Shown here one piece after another: positions 31,668 to 42,727 of a stretch of 64,000 bases of DNA. Source of the DNA: Sordariomycetes sp. S80-01Y. Taxonomy: Eukaryota > Ascomycota > Sordariomycetes. A model generated the notes under the pieces. It saw only the letters and a list, made by a program, of their open reading frames with translations. It ran no database searches and had not been told where the DNA came from. Every line of letters begins with the position of its first letter. Position 1 is the stretch's first letter. The stretch lies in assembly GCA_037042185.1 (NCBI GenBank), contig JAXQJY010000030.1, forward strand, positions 1,364,001 to 1,428,000, written 5' to 3'. A program made the position numbers and the translations under genes.

Positions 31668-33423
31668 GTGTCAAGATAAGGGTGTATGGATGATACCATA
31701 GTGGAGGGGGTGTTGGATGGCGCTCATTAAACGGGAAGAGATGGGATGGAAATTTACTCACGTCTTTCGCATCTAATCGTAGTATGTAGGCGTCAACCCA
31801 GTTTGTTTAATCGTTCATCTCCTTGCATCTTATCCTGTGACGTCCTTTGTCGGGAAACTCCAGATGCCGAGTGTGATCATCGCGAGCCAAGACGATTCCC
31901 GTTAGGTATGCATCCAGGAGGCCTCATATCACGCACAATGGGAACCAACAAAGCCACTCTGGCCGCGTGGCATCGAAAGCTTATTCTCTAGCTCTGCAGC
32001 CATCCCCAGCTTTGTTTCTGCGCAGGTTAGGAATAAGGTTGGTTTGTGATGAGCCTATCTCCGTAGCCAGGCAGGCTGGCAGGCCCATAGCACCCCCACA
32101 CTCCTCAGTAGAAGATAATCCAGTCACAGGACCGGCTCCACCAGGTCCGGGTATTGGCTCTGCCCAGTGGCGGAAACACAGGAGGCTTAGACGGTCAATC
32201 TGTCAGTCAGTTGAAGAACGTGATGGGTCGCGGGACTAGTTCGTCGATAAAGCCGGACACCACTGGGCCCGTGTGCGCTCGGTGAGTGTCGTCGTCATCA
32301 GGTGCGGAGGTTCTGGAGGGCGGGAGGGGGATGTCGTTGGTCGTCAACGCTCGGTCGAAGCTTGGCGGGATCATAGACACCTGTAGCGAGGTCGACTAGA
32401 AGAAAAGAGGGTTCCATCTGCTCGGGTAGATGGCGTGGGAAGAACGCGAGCAAAAGCATGCTCAGCCTCACAACGAAAAGGCAAGCCGTGAAGTTTGGGG
32501 CCTACGGACGATGATTCCAACATCCCTGTCCATGGCATCTTGATGTGGGACGAGAAGGCCAGACGAAGTCGGGATGTCGATGTCAGCCAGCTGCAGCAGA
32601 CGCGCGGGCAGCACGGATCCCAGGAGGACCCCGAGCACATTGACGCCAAGGTCTGCGGTCAGCGCTTGAATGCCCCTTCAGATCCAGAGAGTACCTTCTT
32701 ACGACCGGTCGGCGAGGGCACTGGCGGCGTCAAACCAGGGGTGTTTGGGGCCCTGGACGTGAGACCGGGTCCCCCTCAGCTTCAATGCGAATCCTCTCTG
32801 TTCCTCCGTGATTGCCATCCTCAGGACAGCTGCCAGATGCTTCTAGCGCCCGGGAGGTTAAAAGAGAGGCGAAAAGAGATAGAGTTAAGGTTGACAAATC
32901 CGACAACAAGCACAACTCAGTCACGAGAGCCACACAGAGGCGCTGGAGGTACGGAGAATGGAGGAGTGCTGACGAGTCCCTGACCCCCCTGGCTGGTTTA
33001 ACTCCGATTTGGGTGGGGCCTCCCGTCCACGACCACCGTAACCCGGGCAGACCCAACAGCCTAACGCCTGCCACTGGCGCTGGCTTTGGCACTGGCATGG
33101 GCACTGGCACTAGCACTGCTGCGCCAACCTGCAGCCAAAGGCAAAGCAGGCAGATCTACTACTAGTACTAATTATATCCATCCATCTGCCCCGTTCACAC
33201 TCGCTCACCATCATCATCCCGTCAATCTCTACCTCCCGTTTTTTGGTCACTTGCCGAGTCCGTCTTGCGGTGCAATATTTGGACGACTGCAAGGCGTGTT
33301 GACGGCTGTTGGTCGTATCTCGATATCTCGGAGACACAGGGACGACATCACCGCATGGCCCAGATACCGTAATCCGACTCCCACCTCCGACCACGTCCCG
33401 CTGGGACTCCCAGAACACCTGCA
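31668..33423. other. 1.75-kb intergenic region upstream of the ADAM gene
   Basis: No gene recognised. At 33068-33118 lies an imperfect short repeat of GGCACT/GGC units. The last 200 bases are pyrimidine-rich, as in a fungal promoter and leader. Confidence 0.45.
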
Positions 33424-35956
33424 ATGGTGACTTTAAGGTCCATAGTCACCGCTCTCGCCAGCGCGGCTCTCTTCATCCCCTCGTCCCTAGGTCAGTTCTG
33501 CTCTCCCTCCCTTGCTGTCGCCAATCCGGGTAGTCGAACCAAGCTTACGCATCCCAGCGCACTCTAGCAAACGCAACCCCGTCTCCGACATCACACTCCT
33601 CTCGGTCCCCGTCATCAAAGCCCCCAAACACCGCATCCACGCCAACTCAAACTTCGACCTAAGCTTTAGCCTCGGCGAAAAGCCCATCCGTCTCGCCCTC
33701 GAGCCGAACCACGACATCCTCCACGATGACTTCGCAGTTACCTACATCGGCACCGATGGGGAGGTGCGCGAGACAGAGACCGTCCCGCGTTCGACGCACA
33801 AGGTCTTTAGAGGGCGGGCGTACGTGAAGAAGAGCACAGGGTGGACGCACGCGGGCTGGGCGCGCATCACAATGCACAAGGATGGGAAGGAGCCGTTGTT
33901 TGAGGGTGCGTTCAGGCTCCACGGGGATAGCCATCACATCCAGACGGTAGCGCACTGGAAGAAGACGCGCCATGAGGACGATCCCAACATCGAGGTGGAG
34001 GACGCAAAGAACACAATGGTCGTCTACCGCGACTCGGACATCAAGTCCAGCAAGTCCCTCGGCGGCGAGCTGAAAAAGCGCACCGTTAACGACTTGAAAT
34101 GCGACTCTGAGTCCCTTGAATTCAACGCGCACTACGATGTGGAGATGCGCAAACGCGAGCTCGAGGAACGATCCATGGCTTCCATCAATACGCGGCACCT
34201 CTTCGGCCGGCAGTCCATCGACAATGATATTGGCGACGACGCTGGAGCGAACTACATTCCCGACATCGGCTCGACCGAAGGTTGTCCCAGTACACGAAAG
34301 GTTGCTCTCCTGGGAATCGCCACAGATTGCACCTACTGGGAGGACTTCGATGAAGACCGCGAAGAGTTACGGAGAAACGTCATTGACTTGGTGAACCGAG
34401 CGAGTGCCTTGTACGAAGATACCTTCAGCATCTCTCTCGGTATTAGGAACCTCACCGTCATCGACCAATCCTGCAACGAAGCCCAGTCCGAGTCCGCCCC
34501 CTGGAACCTAGCGTGCAGCGACAGTGTTACCCTGAACGATCGCCTCAACTTGTTCTCCCAATGGCGCGGCAGCCACTCGGATTCAAACGCCTACTGGACC
34601 CTTCTCACGACATGCAACACCGATTCCGCAGTCGGCCTAGCATGGCGAGGCCAGCTGTGTCGCGAAGGCGCCTCTGACGCAACCGACAGCCGTGGCCGTA
34701 ACGAGACCATCGCTGCCACCAACGTCGTGGTGCGCACCTCGGCAGAGTGGCAGATCTTCGCCCACGAAACAGGACATACCTTTGGCGCAGTGCACGATTG
34801 CACCGAAGATGCGTGCCCCGTATCCCAAAGCTCGCAAGACTGCTGTCCCCTATCGGCCGATAGCTGCGACGCGAATGGCCAGTTTATCATGAACCCCTCA
34901 ACGGGAGAGAATATAGAAGATTTCTCCCCTTGTAGTGTTGGTAACATATGTTCCGGCCTCGCGCGCAACGTCGACGGGGAGTGTCTTACCGACAACCGCA
35001 ACGTCGGCACCATCACAGGCAGCCAGTGCGGCAACGGGATCGTTGAGGAAGGCGAGGACTGTGATTGCGGCGGCGCGGATGACTGCGAGGAGAACAACTG
35101 TTGCAACCCCGAGACGTGCGAGTTCCGCGACGGCGCTCAATGTGATCCGACTAACGAGGACTGCTGCACCGACCAATGCGCGTTTGCGTCTTCCGGCACG
35201 ACCTGCCGCGCTTCGACAGGTGATTGCGATCCTGAGGAGCGGTGTCCAGGCGACAGTGGCTCCTGTCCCTCCGACGAACACCTGGATGATGGAGAGTCGT
35301 GCGGTGATGGCCTCAGCTGCGCTTCTGGACAGTGCACCTCTCGCAACACCCAATGCCGCGCCATGCTGGGTAACGGAAACGACGACAACGAGGACATCAC
35401 GGCCTGCGGGGGCGACACCTGCATGCTGTCCTGCGAATCCCCCAGCTACGACGGCCAGTGTGCAGTCTACAACCAAAACTTCCTCGACGGGACGAGCTGC
35501 GGCGGTGGCGGACGCTGTGACAACGGCGTTTGCAACGGATCCAGTACCTGGGGGAGAATCCAGGAATGGTTCCGCAACAACAAGAACATTGCCATCCCTG
35601 TGGGCTGCGTCATCGGCGGCCTGCTTCTTCTGGCCATTTCATGCTGTATTTGGAGTAGCTGTCGCAAGAGGAGACGCGCCAGGAAGAACAAGAAAGCCCA
35701 AGCCGCTGCTGCGGCTGCGGCCGCGGCCACACCGGCCATGTCCGGAGCTGGAGGAGGCGGCGGCATCATGCCTGGGGGAGGAGGGTACTGGCAACCTCAG
35801 CCCGAGCACCACGGTCCAGGGTCAAATGCCGGTTCCAATCACCAGCAGGGCCACGTGCAGAACGACTGGCAGTACCCGGACAACAACTCGAACTTGAACT
35901 GGCAGCAGCCGGGCCCGGGGCGATGGGGGCGAACGAACTCGATGAGGTACGCGTAA
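33424..35956 (+). CDS. ADAM-type zinc metalloprotease (ADM-B family), membrane-anchored
   Basis: Two exons, 33424-33490 and 33558-35956, give 821 residues. The first exon encodes a signal peptide (hydrophobic, ending PSSLA). After a prodomain comes the reprolysin-like catalytic domain with the zinc site HETGHTFGAVHD at about residues 425-436, matching HExGHxxGxxHD. A cysteine-dense disintegrin module follows (about 513-600, GEDCDCG...CCNPETC), then a cysteine-rich region, one transmembrane helix (about 699-723, VGCVIGGLLLLAISCCIW) and a cytosolic tail with a basic stop-transfer cluster, a nine-alanine run, and Gly/Gln/Asn-rich low complexity. The fungal relatives are Aspergillus ADM-A/ADM-B; substrates are not known. 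An ectodomain-shedding or wall-remodelling role is inference. Confidence 0.95.
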
Positions 35957-36376
35957 CAGAAGAAAGACGGGATTCGGATCGCGGACTCACGATACTGGCG
36001 GCACGTCTACGGGAAATGGGACACTTTTTCTTTGGCTGGACCATTACAGGATATGCATGCTATGGCGTTGCGGGGGCGCATCTTTTGAGGGTTCACTATA
36101 TCACGGCCTGAGTTGGATTGGATTTTTCATTAGGATTTCATATGCATATCAAAGCAGAGGGCGTATCTGCGAGACATAGATGAAAGAGAAGAGATACCGT
36201 TTCAAGTCATGAAGTTTTCGTAAATCGTGAGCGTAATGCGAGATCCCGAACGCCAATGCCCCGATGGCCGTCCTTGACTGAAGATGTGATCAGTCTATCT
36301 ATACCACCCGGCCCGCCCAATTTTGTCAAATGATTTGCGAGTGCCCTGTTACTCAGTCGTCCCATCAAGGACGCAC
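35957..36376. other. Intergenic between convergent genes
   Basis: 420 bp of 3' flank. Nothing recognised. Confidence 0.45.
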
Positions 36377-37024
36377 TCAACGCCGTCTGCGGTCGTCATT
36401 ACCTCGCCGCTCCCGCTCTCTCTCCTCCTCGTCGGGAATGCAGTGCAGCATCTTCAAAAACCTCAGTCGCTGTCCAGCAACAGACTGCTCACACGTTAGC
36501 CCGCTCCACAGCCACCTCACACCATCGTCGCCGCAGCACTAGCTAGGATAGAAGGCAGCAGCGCCCCGTGGATGGGGCAGCAGGGGGACACTCACATCTC
36601 CATGGGCCTGAGCGTACATCAGCAGCTTCTCCGGACAGTCCAGCACGGCCATGGCGAGCTCCTTCTTCTCGCGCTCGGCAAAGTCCTCCTTGGACCTGCC
36701 GGCAGCCCTGTACGTGGCGGCCCGGCCCCAGGCGGCGTGGTGATGCGAGTCGCTGTTCCGGACGTGAGGCGGCGGCGGCTGCTGCTGATGCTGCGGCGCG
36801 CCCCCGTACGTGCCGCCCCGTCCATAGGCCTCGCTCAGCTCGTCCCAGTCCGAGTCGTCGTCGAGGAGGTCGTGGTGAGAGGGTGAGACGTAGGGGTTCT
36901 TGCCCCTGGCCTGGCGGTCGCGCATCTCGGGGGTGAAGTGGGATGATGGGCCTTGCGGGCTGTGGGAGGCCGTGGCTGCGGCTGGGGCGGGGGAGCGGTG
37001 GCGGGATTGGGTCTGGGTGGCCAT
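36377..37024 (-). CDS. Small conserved-looking hypothetical protein (two exons)
   Basis: Exons 37024-36596 and 36484-36377 give 178 residues. I do not recognise the family. The N-terminal 75 residues are Gln/Pro/Ser/His-rich and disordered. The part that reads as folded starts at about residue 105: SKEDFAEREKKELAMAVLDCPEKLLMYAQAHGD, continuing through the intron into SVAGQRLRFLKMLHCIPDEEE. This helical region with a strongly charged lead-in, and the way the intron (donor GTGAGT, acceptor GCAG) joins it without a break, argue that the gene is real. Without splicing the frame ends 18 residues after the donor. No signal or membrane segment. Confidence 0.75.
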
Positions 37025-38253
37025 CTCAACGACAGGACTGAGCCCGGGTAAGGCGAGGTCCAGTCGACGATGGCTGTAGTGGTAGTGAGATTGAGTGACG
37101 CAGAGTTGACCCTGATTGGTGGTCTGAGAAATTGGGAAAGTCCCCCCGAGAAGCGGGCCGAGGGTTGTCAGGCTTTAAGTGTTACGTTGTGGTATATATG
37201 CGACCTTCGATGTGGATTGCGACAAAAGCTTCCAGCAGCATAGAAAGTTCAGGCGACTGTGAGGCGGACTCGACCTCGACTCGACTCGATGGATGCGCCT
37301 CAGCCTGAGGTGGGCGGGAACCTCCACCTGAGGCCGCGGGGTGCCAGTGGTTCACGGTTGATGACTAACGATGCAAGCACCCGCCAACACAGGTGACACG
37401 ACGCCAACTGCTTACCGCTTGTTCTCTCGATCGTCTCATCCAAAGGCGTCGTATTCTCAAAACACGCTTGTTCCATATACTGTACAGTAATCCCGATTTG
37501 TGCCTCGCTCATCCCAACTCCCGAAGTGTTGCCTGTCCCAGATCCCTACTCCTCCCCCTTTACCGTCTTCTATTCCCCGTGTCGTAGCAGAAGACATTAA
37601 AACATGACAGTCGAAAAAGGGGCTCCCCGAAATACTATCCTGCCAACATGGCACTTCTTGTGTCCAAATGTAAAGTATCCCGGAACGCGGTGTATACAAA
37701 GAAAAGTGTTAGTAGCGGCGCCTGTCGCCGCTTAGTGTATCGGGATCATGCAGGGTGCTCCCGTCATGTGCGAGACTGACTGAGAGCCCTAGCATGTTTG
37801 AGTTCATCATTCATCAAGCGAGACATTGTGCGAGAGGTAGTGAGTTTAGAAGAAGACGTGCCGTGTATCAACATCAGCGAGCAGCGGCCGAGTATTGGTG
37901 AGGTCTTCGTTCCCGCGACAGTGCTTCTTCGATCACCTCGTGTTCGCGCCTCCGGAGGCATCCTTCATTAAATAACGCGAATTCCCTCGAGGTGAAGACG
38001 ATGCAACAACTCCCTCCGAAAGCTGTGAATCTGGGACACAAGAAAAAGAAGCATCTTCGCTCGGATGACGGACCGTGCCCTCGATAGAGAGCTGAGGTAA
38101 TTTGGTCGAGAGCGGCACTCGTGCAATTTCTCCTGGATAGAAAGGCATCGATACCGACTGTTTTCTGATGGCTGAAAGGCGCGGTGGGTATGCTGCTGGT
38201 GGTAGGTGCGTCAGTGACGCGAGGCGGTTGACTGGTTCCGGTTCAAAAGGTCG
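37025..38253. other. 1.2-kb intergenic region
   Basis: No gene recognised. Around 37260-37340 there is a CGACT/CTCGA-rich patch followed by a 6-1-6 palindrome (CCTCAG-C-CTGAGG), possibly promoter structure. Confidence 0.4.
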
Positions 38254-40447
38254 CTACCGGTTCCAATTGATGACAGCAAGCTAAACACGTCAGTATGAAT
38301 CAATTTTGGTTCGGGCTGTTGAACTTACTCTGCTATTCGAGCCGTAGGCAAGCTTTTGGCCGTCCGCATCCCAGCATAAACAGTGCTCTGCGTACGTATC
38401 CTCTTCTGATTCAGAGCCCGCCTTGGGGCTCTGCCAGCCCGGATGCGACCTCCGCTTCCACGAAGCCCGTGGCAGGTGCGGGTTGTTCACCTTCCATATT
38501 AACACCGAGTCCGGGGTTGCTCCAGCAATGAAAGCTCCATCAGGGGTAAAAGCGAGGCGGACGATCGGCATTTCCATGGTAAGGAAGCACCGCGATTTGG
38601 CCTCAGGCTGTCGAGCGTTCCATATGCATATGGCGGCATCTTCGCTGCCAGTAGCAATGAGGCGCTCATCGTCTGTGATCGGTTGATTCAGCGGCAGAGG
38701 CTGCCACTCCATGGTAGTTATGGCCGAACTGTGTGCTTGTATCGACTTGCGCTGGCCATTTTCATCCCAGAGATCCAGCTTCCCACTCTCGCTGCCAGTT
38801 GCGGCGAGCTTCGACCGCCAGTCAAACAGCACTGTTCGGAAAGTGTCATCAGGCTTTGTGTCGAATTTGCGGACCTGTACAATCTTGTCATGATTGCAAT
38901 ACAGACTGACAAGCATGTCCCCTCCGCAGACCAAGAAGTCGTTGTCGCAGGTCCAACTTGCATCCAGAGGTGCTTGGAGGATGTCATGGTCGGGAAAAGT
39001 GTACGATAGTGACGTCGGCCCCATGGCGAAATTCGAGTAGAAAACATTGACAAGGGCGCCTTTATCGTCAAGTGAGGGCGATATGGCAAGTAAAGCCGTG
39101 CCGCTGGGGTTCCATAGGAGCTTGATGACCTGTTCTGCTTGCGATTCAAAGGACTGCAAGTAAGGCCCCTCCGAGGCGAAGACATATATCTGAGCAGGTG
39201 AATTCTCGGCCTCGGCGACTACTGCCAACGTGCCTCCATCAGAGGTCCACGCCATCTGCGAGACAACGGTAGACAGAGGTGTATTTGGCGGTAAGAGTGG
39301 CCGTCCGCTAGGAGCCACGTGATCATCGGCGGAATCGGGATCTGAGGTGGTGACACGTGAGATCGACCAAAGTCGGGCTAGCGCGCCGCTGCCAGCAGCA
39401 GCCAATACGGAAGGGTCCTTGGGGCTCCACTGGCAATGCAATAGGGTTGGCTCGTTTGACGCATCGGGGCCCGCGTCTGGTCCTGGCGAGGCGGAGGATC
39501 GTGCGTTGGCGGAAAGGTCGTCGGTGAGATTAAGGAAGGTAGTGTGAGCCGTCAATTCCTCGACCTTTTCCGGTTGCGTGCCTACTTGAGGACCTTCAGT
39601 AAGGACGGGCGTCGTAGCTTCCTCCCCTTCGAGTGGTGAAGGGTAGTGGTTGTCCTGCTGATCGGCGGTGTCGACATCCATAGGGGTCGTGGATGAGGCT
39701 TCCGTGGCGTTGTCGTAGCCATTGCTGAGTCGGGGGCGCTTGACCGGCGACCCGTTGGGTAGCTGCTGGTGTTGCTGAGAACGTTTCCTGGACCCCTCGA
39801 AATCTTCTGCTGATGGTACGAGGTTTGGGCCCTGCTGTGGCGGTGGTGGGATGCTGGGTGCAATTGCTGATGTCGCCGAAGTGGCTGTTGTTGTGTCCGC
39901 AACCCCGACTTCCTCCACCTTGGCGGGTGGCTGCGTTACCAATGGTCCAAAAATGCCGACCTGCAGCGACTCGGCCTCTGCGTCGGAGAGCTGGGGTGGT
40001 TAGTAAAGTGTGGTGAGGCAGCGCGATGGGCAGAACTTACGCCACGACAGGCCTGTTCGCGCTCGAGGGAGTGGTATTTGAGGCCTCTGTTGATGACGGA
40101 CACCAAAGCGTGACCCTTGACGTGGGGCGCAAAGGGAAAGTGTTGATGCGGTTGCTTGACGTGCCACTCCTTCTGAAACTTGGCGGCGGTCTCACGGTAA
40201 TCTGTCAAGGTGTTAGAAGCGTAGTGAGGGAGCGTGCCGTAAGCACATACTGCCTTCGAGGAGGTATCTGCGCCGTGTCAGTAACCAGGAAGCCGAGGGT
40301 AGCTCATCTCAAGCCTCATGACGCGCGCCGGACGGTACAAAACGGCGCAACGCAGCAGATGAGATGTGTGACGGTGCGCGGCGGGGAGACTGACCTCCAG
40401 ATGAGAAAGTTGACTCTGTCCGAGTCGAGAAACTCCTTGGTGACCAT
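38254..40447 (-). CDS. LisH-WD40 corepressor subunit (TBL1/TBL1XR1, yeast Sif2-like)
   Basis: Five minus-strand exons, 40447-40395, 40267-40251, 40201-40041, 39990-38329 and 38280-38254, give 639 residues with consistent phases. The second exon is only 17 nt. The N-terminus is a LisH motif, DSDRVNFLIWRYLLEGNYRE, split over the first three exons, followed by the PHVKGHALVSVINRGLKYHSLE region typical of TBL1. A Ser/Pro/Gln-rich linker leads to a WD40 propeller with repeats such as LLHCQWSPKDPSVLAAAG, LAATGSESGKLDLWD and LIATGSEDAAICIWNA. The last nine codons restore the conserved C-terminal blade LAVINW. TBL1/Sif2 proteins link histone deacetylases to repressors (N-CoR/SMRT in animals, Set3C in yeast). 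The complex in this fungus is inferred. Confidence 0.92.
40251..40267 (-). other. 17-nt micro-exon in the LisH-WD40 gene
   Basis: Flanked by an AG acceptor at 40268-40269 and a GTATGT donor. It encodes most of YLLEG and is needed to complete the LisH motif in frame; without it the join shifts frame. Confidence 0.75.
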
Positions 40448-42727
40448 TTTCGAGGCGCGCGTGGCCTGGTCGAGGCCGGCGGAGCGGAGGCTTTTGATCA
40501 ACTTCGGGTTGGAGATTTCAAGATTCGGATTTGAGATTCAAGATTCAGGCCGGACGCGCCGCGCGGGGCGCCTAAGGGGGCGATGGCGGCAGAGCAGTGG
40601 GAAGAGCCGCGGGGGAATTACTGTCTGGTAGTAGATGGAATCGATACTGAGGCGATGAGGGGTGAATGGGCGTCGCTGAGCGTGACGTGCTGGACCGGAT
40701 TGGGGATGAAGATTGGGAAGACGAAATCGAAACATGAGCCGAACGGGAGAGTCGTGGAGATCCTGCCTGTGCCAGCCTGAGCCCCATGGCAGTCGACCGG
40801 GCTGCGGGCCCGGGGGCCACCTCAGATTGAACCGTGACCACTGCCAGTGAGTTCCAGCGCCAGCCCTGGGCGGTCCAGTGCCAGTGGCAGCCTGAGTGGT
40901 TCCCAGGTCCAGGTCCAGCTTACCACCAGCCTGAGCGGCAGCTGGCAGGGCAGCCCCCCGGCCAGTGCCAGCGGGCGACGGGCGACATACGTGCAGTGGG
41001 GACGGGGCGCTGTCGCAGCCAGCGGCGCCAAGCCCAAACCAGGAGATGGAACCTGGAACAATCATCTTGGAGAAAAAGGTACGTACCTGCCAGGTACCTC
41101 CACTTCGATTGGTAGACGCAGAGTTGCCTTTCAAACGGCTGCAGACAGCGGTGCGCTAACGCACCCGCCCATCAATCATCACGCTGACTGCCACTGTCGC
41201 TGCCGCCGCCGCCACCACCACCACCTCCTCGGGCTGTCCAGACCCCGGCGCACTCAGATCCATCTTCCCGCACCCGACTTCTCTCACAGACAAGAGACAA
41301 AACGCCTCGTGCGTGCCTGTTGACCGCATCGCCATCGTCAAAAGATGACGCTCTGCAGAGACACTGTTGACACGCCCACATTCCAAGACCCCCAACTGGC
41401 CCCGTCAAGAGCCGGCCGTCAGCGCAAATCCTCGACAAGCCTCCAACAAAAGCCAATTTATTATGACCGACACGAGTCCGTGGCCCGTGGGCCGGACCCT
41501 CCCACCCGCACCCCAACCCTCAAGTCTCTCTATCCGTATCGGCGCATCGTCTGCAGGGCAGCATGACGTCCAATCAGCCCGTCGGTGAACCATACTGATG
41601 GAGCAAAACAAGCCCCCAGGCACGGACAAAAGCAACGACTCTCACCAAATGCCGACTGCCTGATTTCCTTGCCTGGAAATTGAAAGTCAAGAGTCACGAT
41701 TCAAGACGCCCAAGGTTTGCGCCAAGGGCACCATCCCAGACAGACCCCGGGTTAGTGCAGTCACTCAAAGCCTCCCGAATCTGAGACCGGTTGTCCTGTT
41801 GCAGATCCGCTGCTAAAATGGGCGGCGTCACCTCGCAGGTTCTGGTCCCTCTCACCAGTCGACTTACTTACTACCCAGTACCACCTCGTCTCGACGAGAG
41901 GACCACTGCGCTATCATCGCCGGTGGCCCGCTCCAGTATTGAACATTTGCGACAAAGATAAGTCTTCACGAACTGAACCCCATGGAACCCTCTTCGTGTC
42001 CCCAGACCACCGCACCAGTGACGTGTGCGTCCGAGGGCAAGGCACGCCCAGCCAACGGCTCTGAACCCCTGACCGATTGGTCCATGGGGTCCCTATTTTG
42101 TGCCTGCACCACATCTGCCATGCAGCATCCCACACGCCACGCCACGGGACGGAGCAAATAAGGTCACATTCGTCGCACAGCCGCTCAACCCTCGTCTGGG
42201 ATGCCGAACCTCCGGTGATGGGCGAGCGAGAGAACAGCGCTTGAACAATACCCGCAAACTCCAGCCCGTCCCCGAACCGTCAGTTTTGTGCTACCCAGCA
42301 CCAGGAGCTCGCCTGTAGCCCACAGGGCGAATCGGCGGCCCCATAATGCAAGATTTGTCCATGAGTCGCGTGCAGGGGTCTCCCGTCTCCAGACCGCCAA
42401 CGATCACTGTGCAGTTCGTCCTCATGCGGAGCCTTCGAGCGGTGGACAGAAAAAGAGGGGTCTTCTGCACCGAGAACTGTGGTGATCACAGCGACCCCTT
42501 TTCGGCCCTGCTCGCCGACGTGCGAGTACGGAGTAGGTAAACCTCAAGATCAGACGTGAGGGTCAGGGTTGCCCAAACGTCTTTTTGGTTGCAAGATTGA
42601 GCCGGGCTAATCTCAGATCCCCTTCCTCTGGGTTGGACAGGGATAGCATGCAGCGACAGGGGGCGGTCTTTTCTAGGCCGACCGCCCCTCAACGCCCTCA
42701 CGTCCAACTTCACCACGAAAGTCATCA
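40448..42727. other. 2.3-kb divergent intergenic region: LisH-WD40 gene / HET-domain gene
   Basis: No gene recognised. Between about 40838 and 41100 the DNA is dense in short direct and inverted copies of CCAGTGCCAG (40875-40884, 40972-40981), CCTGAGYGG (40891, 40930) and AGGTAC palindromes (41077-41088, 41092-41099). The other open frames here lack plausible protein content. Confidence 0.45.
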
